Positions 62,564 through 64,000 of a stretch of DNA of 64,000 nucleotides are shown here, in pieces. The notes beneath the pieces were generated by a model. The model saw nothing but the letters and a program-made list of their open reading frames with translations, had not been told where the DNA came from and did no database searches. The number at the start of each line of letters is the position of its first letter. The first letter of the stretch is position 1. The translations under genes were made by a program, and so were the position numbers. Source of the stretch: Agapetus fuscipes (Eukaryota; Arthropoda; Insecta; Trichoptera; Glossosomatidae); the NCBI GenBank assembly GCA_951799405.1, contig OX637363.1, positions 4,340,001-4,404,000 on the forward strand. Reading direction: 5' to 3'.

Positions 62564-62744
62564 TAAGGCTGGTTTTAGTGTCGCGCTGACAACACGCTGA
62601 CCGTCAGCGCTGACAGCCAAATATATGAACTTGTCGCGCTGACAGCTACGCGCCATTCTAAAACGCTTCCTACAGGTTCATATATTTTGAACGGTCAGCG
62701 CTGACGGTCAGCGCGTTGTCAGCGCGACACTAAAACCAGCCTAA
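62564..62744. mobile_element. PIF/Harbinger-type MITE of 175 bp
   Basis: TAA flanks both sides (62564-62566 and 62742-62744). The inverted ends begin GGCTGGTTTTAGTGTCGCGC and continue for about 70 bp with few mismatches. TGWCAGCGCTGAC-type palindromes recur inside. A TWA duplication plus G-rich ends fit the PIF/Harbinger superfamily. It cannot encode a protein and would depend on an autonomous relative. Its ends differ from those of the 16.8 kb element. Confidence 0.8.
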
Positions 62745-62769
62745 GGTTCACTCTTTATACATTTACACA

Positions 62770-63325
62770 AGAATTGGTCCGTAGTCCAGTGGCAACACTT
62801 TGGACTCGTAAATGGAAGGTTGTGGGTTCGAATCCAGGCGGAGCACAAAAAATATACCTACTATTTATATCTTAAAATTTGCACTTCACTGGGTTGAAAA
62901 TTCATAAACTTTAACAAAGACCGGTCATCAAAAAGACCATCCAGCCTAACAGAAACTGGGTCTTGCTTGAGAATTGGCGCTTTGTAGCGGTCTATAGCTC
63001 ATTTCGTAGAATGCTTGCATTCTATGTCGAGAGCAAGCGTTCAATCCCCACCGAGGGGTATCAGAAATTATTTCCCTTTTCGGTATATATTTCAAACCCA
63101 AAATAAATACCGGCAAGGTGTACACAGCCTTTACAAGAAATGAGAACCCGCCCCCCCCCGAGCTGGGAAACCCCCACTTCAATTGAAAATGGTTGGTTCG
63201 AGGCCGCCCCCCTTACCTAAAAATATTTATTAGATCCCGAATCGCCACATGCGTTTTCTTCGGATATAAAGCAGGCAAGAAGATGTGGCACTAAATGTGT
63301 GGATAGTTTGCGATTTTTTTTTTTG
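62770..63325 (+). repeat. SINE-A/SINE-B dimer with shortened junction
   Basis: SINE-A (head GGTCCGTAGTCCAGTGGC, B box GGTTCGAATCC) is joined to SINE-B (head GTCTATAGCTCATTTCGTAG, end about 63310) at GGCGCTTTGTAGCG. Here the ACCAAGCTCGTAAAAA segment present in the other dimers is missing. The SINE-B B box is decayed (GCGTTCAATCC). Confidence 0.82.
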
Positions 63326-63544
63326 CTTGATAACATGCAACGACAAATTTGTCACTCTATCTTGCTCGTGTATGCTCGCCTACAGAACAAAGAGAACGCA
63401 GTTGCCGTGTTGATTCTAAGCTGTTTATAAATGCATTCCACTGTTTAATGTCAAAAGCAGGTAAATCCAAAATAAACAAAAATAAATAAAGAAAATATGA
63501 AATTTTTCCACCACGGTGAAATAAAACGCAAATAAGCTTCAAAC

Positions 63545-63830
63545 AAATTGTAACTCCTTGCCGCTTTCTCCTCGAAGGGTTCGCATTTGGCGAGTGAACC
63601 TATTTATTTTTACAGGTAAGGGAGTTGACCTTCATGACACCTCATGAGAGGGCTGGTACCTACTCATTTGTAATTTATATTCGTGGTAATTTATTTTTGG
63701 GTTTGAAAAAAACACCGCAATGGGAGAGATCATTTTTGATACTCTCGATGGGATTCGAACCCGAGCTCTCGGCATGGATGCCAAGCGCTCAACCACCTGA
63801 GCTATCAACCAGAATGACTCAAAATACTTT
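63545..63830 (-). repeat. SINE-B copy, reversed
   Basis: It runs from GTAACTCCTTGCCGCTTTCT through the body (GGTTTGAAAAAAACACCGC) to the head complement GGGATTCGAACCCGAGCTCT and CCACCTGAGCTATCAACC. The middle of the body is deleted. Confidence 0.78.
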
Positions 63831-63944
63831 GAAAATCTTGCAGCAAAAATTAGCCATTTTCTTTCTTGTATGCAGTTGAACATTTTTCTACTCAAAAATC
63901 ATCGAATTGTTTTCTTTTATCAACCTCCATTTCATTAGTAGGTG

Positions 63945-64000
63945 GGTACGCAACGCACTAAGCTGCACATACAACAGTTAGTACAACTTCTTACCGAGAT
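63945..64000 (-). repeat. SINE-B 3' end, cut by the window edge
   Basis: CACTAAGCTGCACATACAAC, then GTACAACTTCTTACCGAG, matches the reversed 3' terminus of SINE-B. The rest lies beyond the window. Confidence 0.5.

Overview
This 64 kb window is AT-rich animal DNA, almost certainly from an insect. It carries a secreted cuticle protein with a Rebers-Riddiford chitin-binding domain, and its genes have short exons with GT-AG introns. The crowding of tRNA-derived SINEs and piggyBac, hAT and PIF/Harbinger elements fits a large hemipteroid-type insect genome, but the order is a guess.

Four host genes can be read. (1) An intronless gene for mitochondrial ribosomal protein L47 lies at 2037-2822 (+). 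(2) A six-exon gene at 12526-5511 (-) splices into a 683-residue protein I do not recognise, with a heptad array of SPxK-type sites near its N-terminus. (3) A four-exon RR-2 cuticle protein gene lies at 37739-40727 (+), with a TATA box and an initiator. (4) A six-exon stomatin gene lies at 52376-47942 (-) and is complete at 300 residues. Two weak candidates are a THAP-like first exon at 13.9 kb and a 33-codon exon at 35.2 kb.

The rest is mostly mobile DNA in nested layers. Two elements look structurally complete. One is a 6.1 kb PIF/Harbinger element (16.8-22.9 kb) whose transposase and Myb/SANT-like partner genes both splice into open frames between 29-bp identical terminal repeats. The other is a 2.5 kb piggyBac (31.56-34.08 kb) with an uninterrupted 579-codon transposase and exact TTAA duplications. 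There is also a decayed piggyBac relative (15.2-16.8 kb). Non-autonomous hATs lie at 9.9, 28.8 and 41.5 kb, the last holding a second hAT. Other pieces are small MITEs, LTR fragments, and a 5'-truncated CR1/L2-like LINE with an intact reverse transcriptase domain (56.6-58.1 kb).

Repeat names used below are my own. SINE-A and SINE-B are tRNA-derived families. SINE-A occurs with three different 3' ends, one of which is a whole SINE-B (a dimer). LINE-C is a non-LTR element seen mainly as its coding end plus a 3' UTR finishing in TTAGA-type repeats. LINE-R is the CR1/L2-like LINE. MITE-M has termini starting GGGCCTGTTGCA. FB is a foldback family. Insertion order can be read in several places: piggyBac into SINE-B, LINE-R into SINE-B, MITE into LINE-C, hAT into hAT. 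Repeat edges are by eye and approximate unless target duplications are given.
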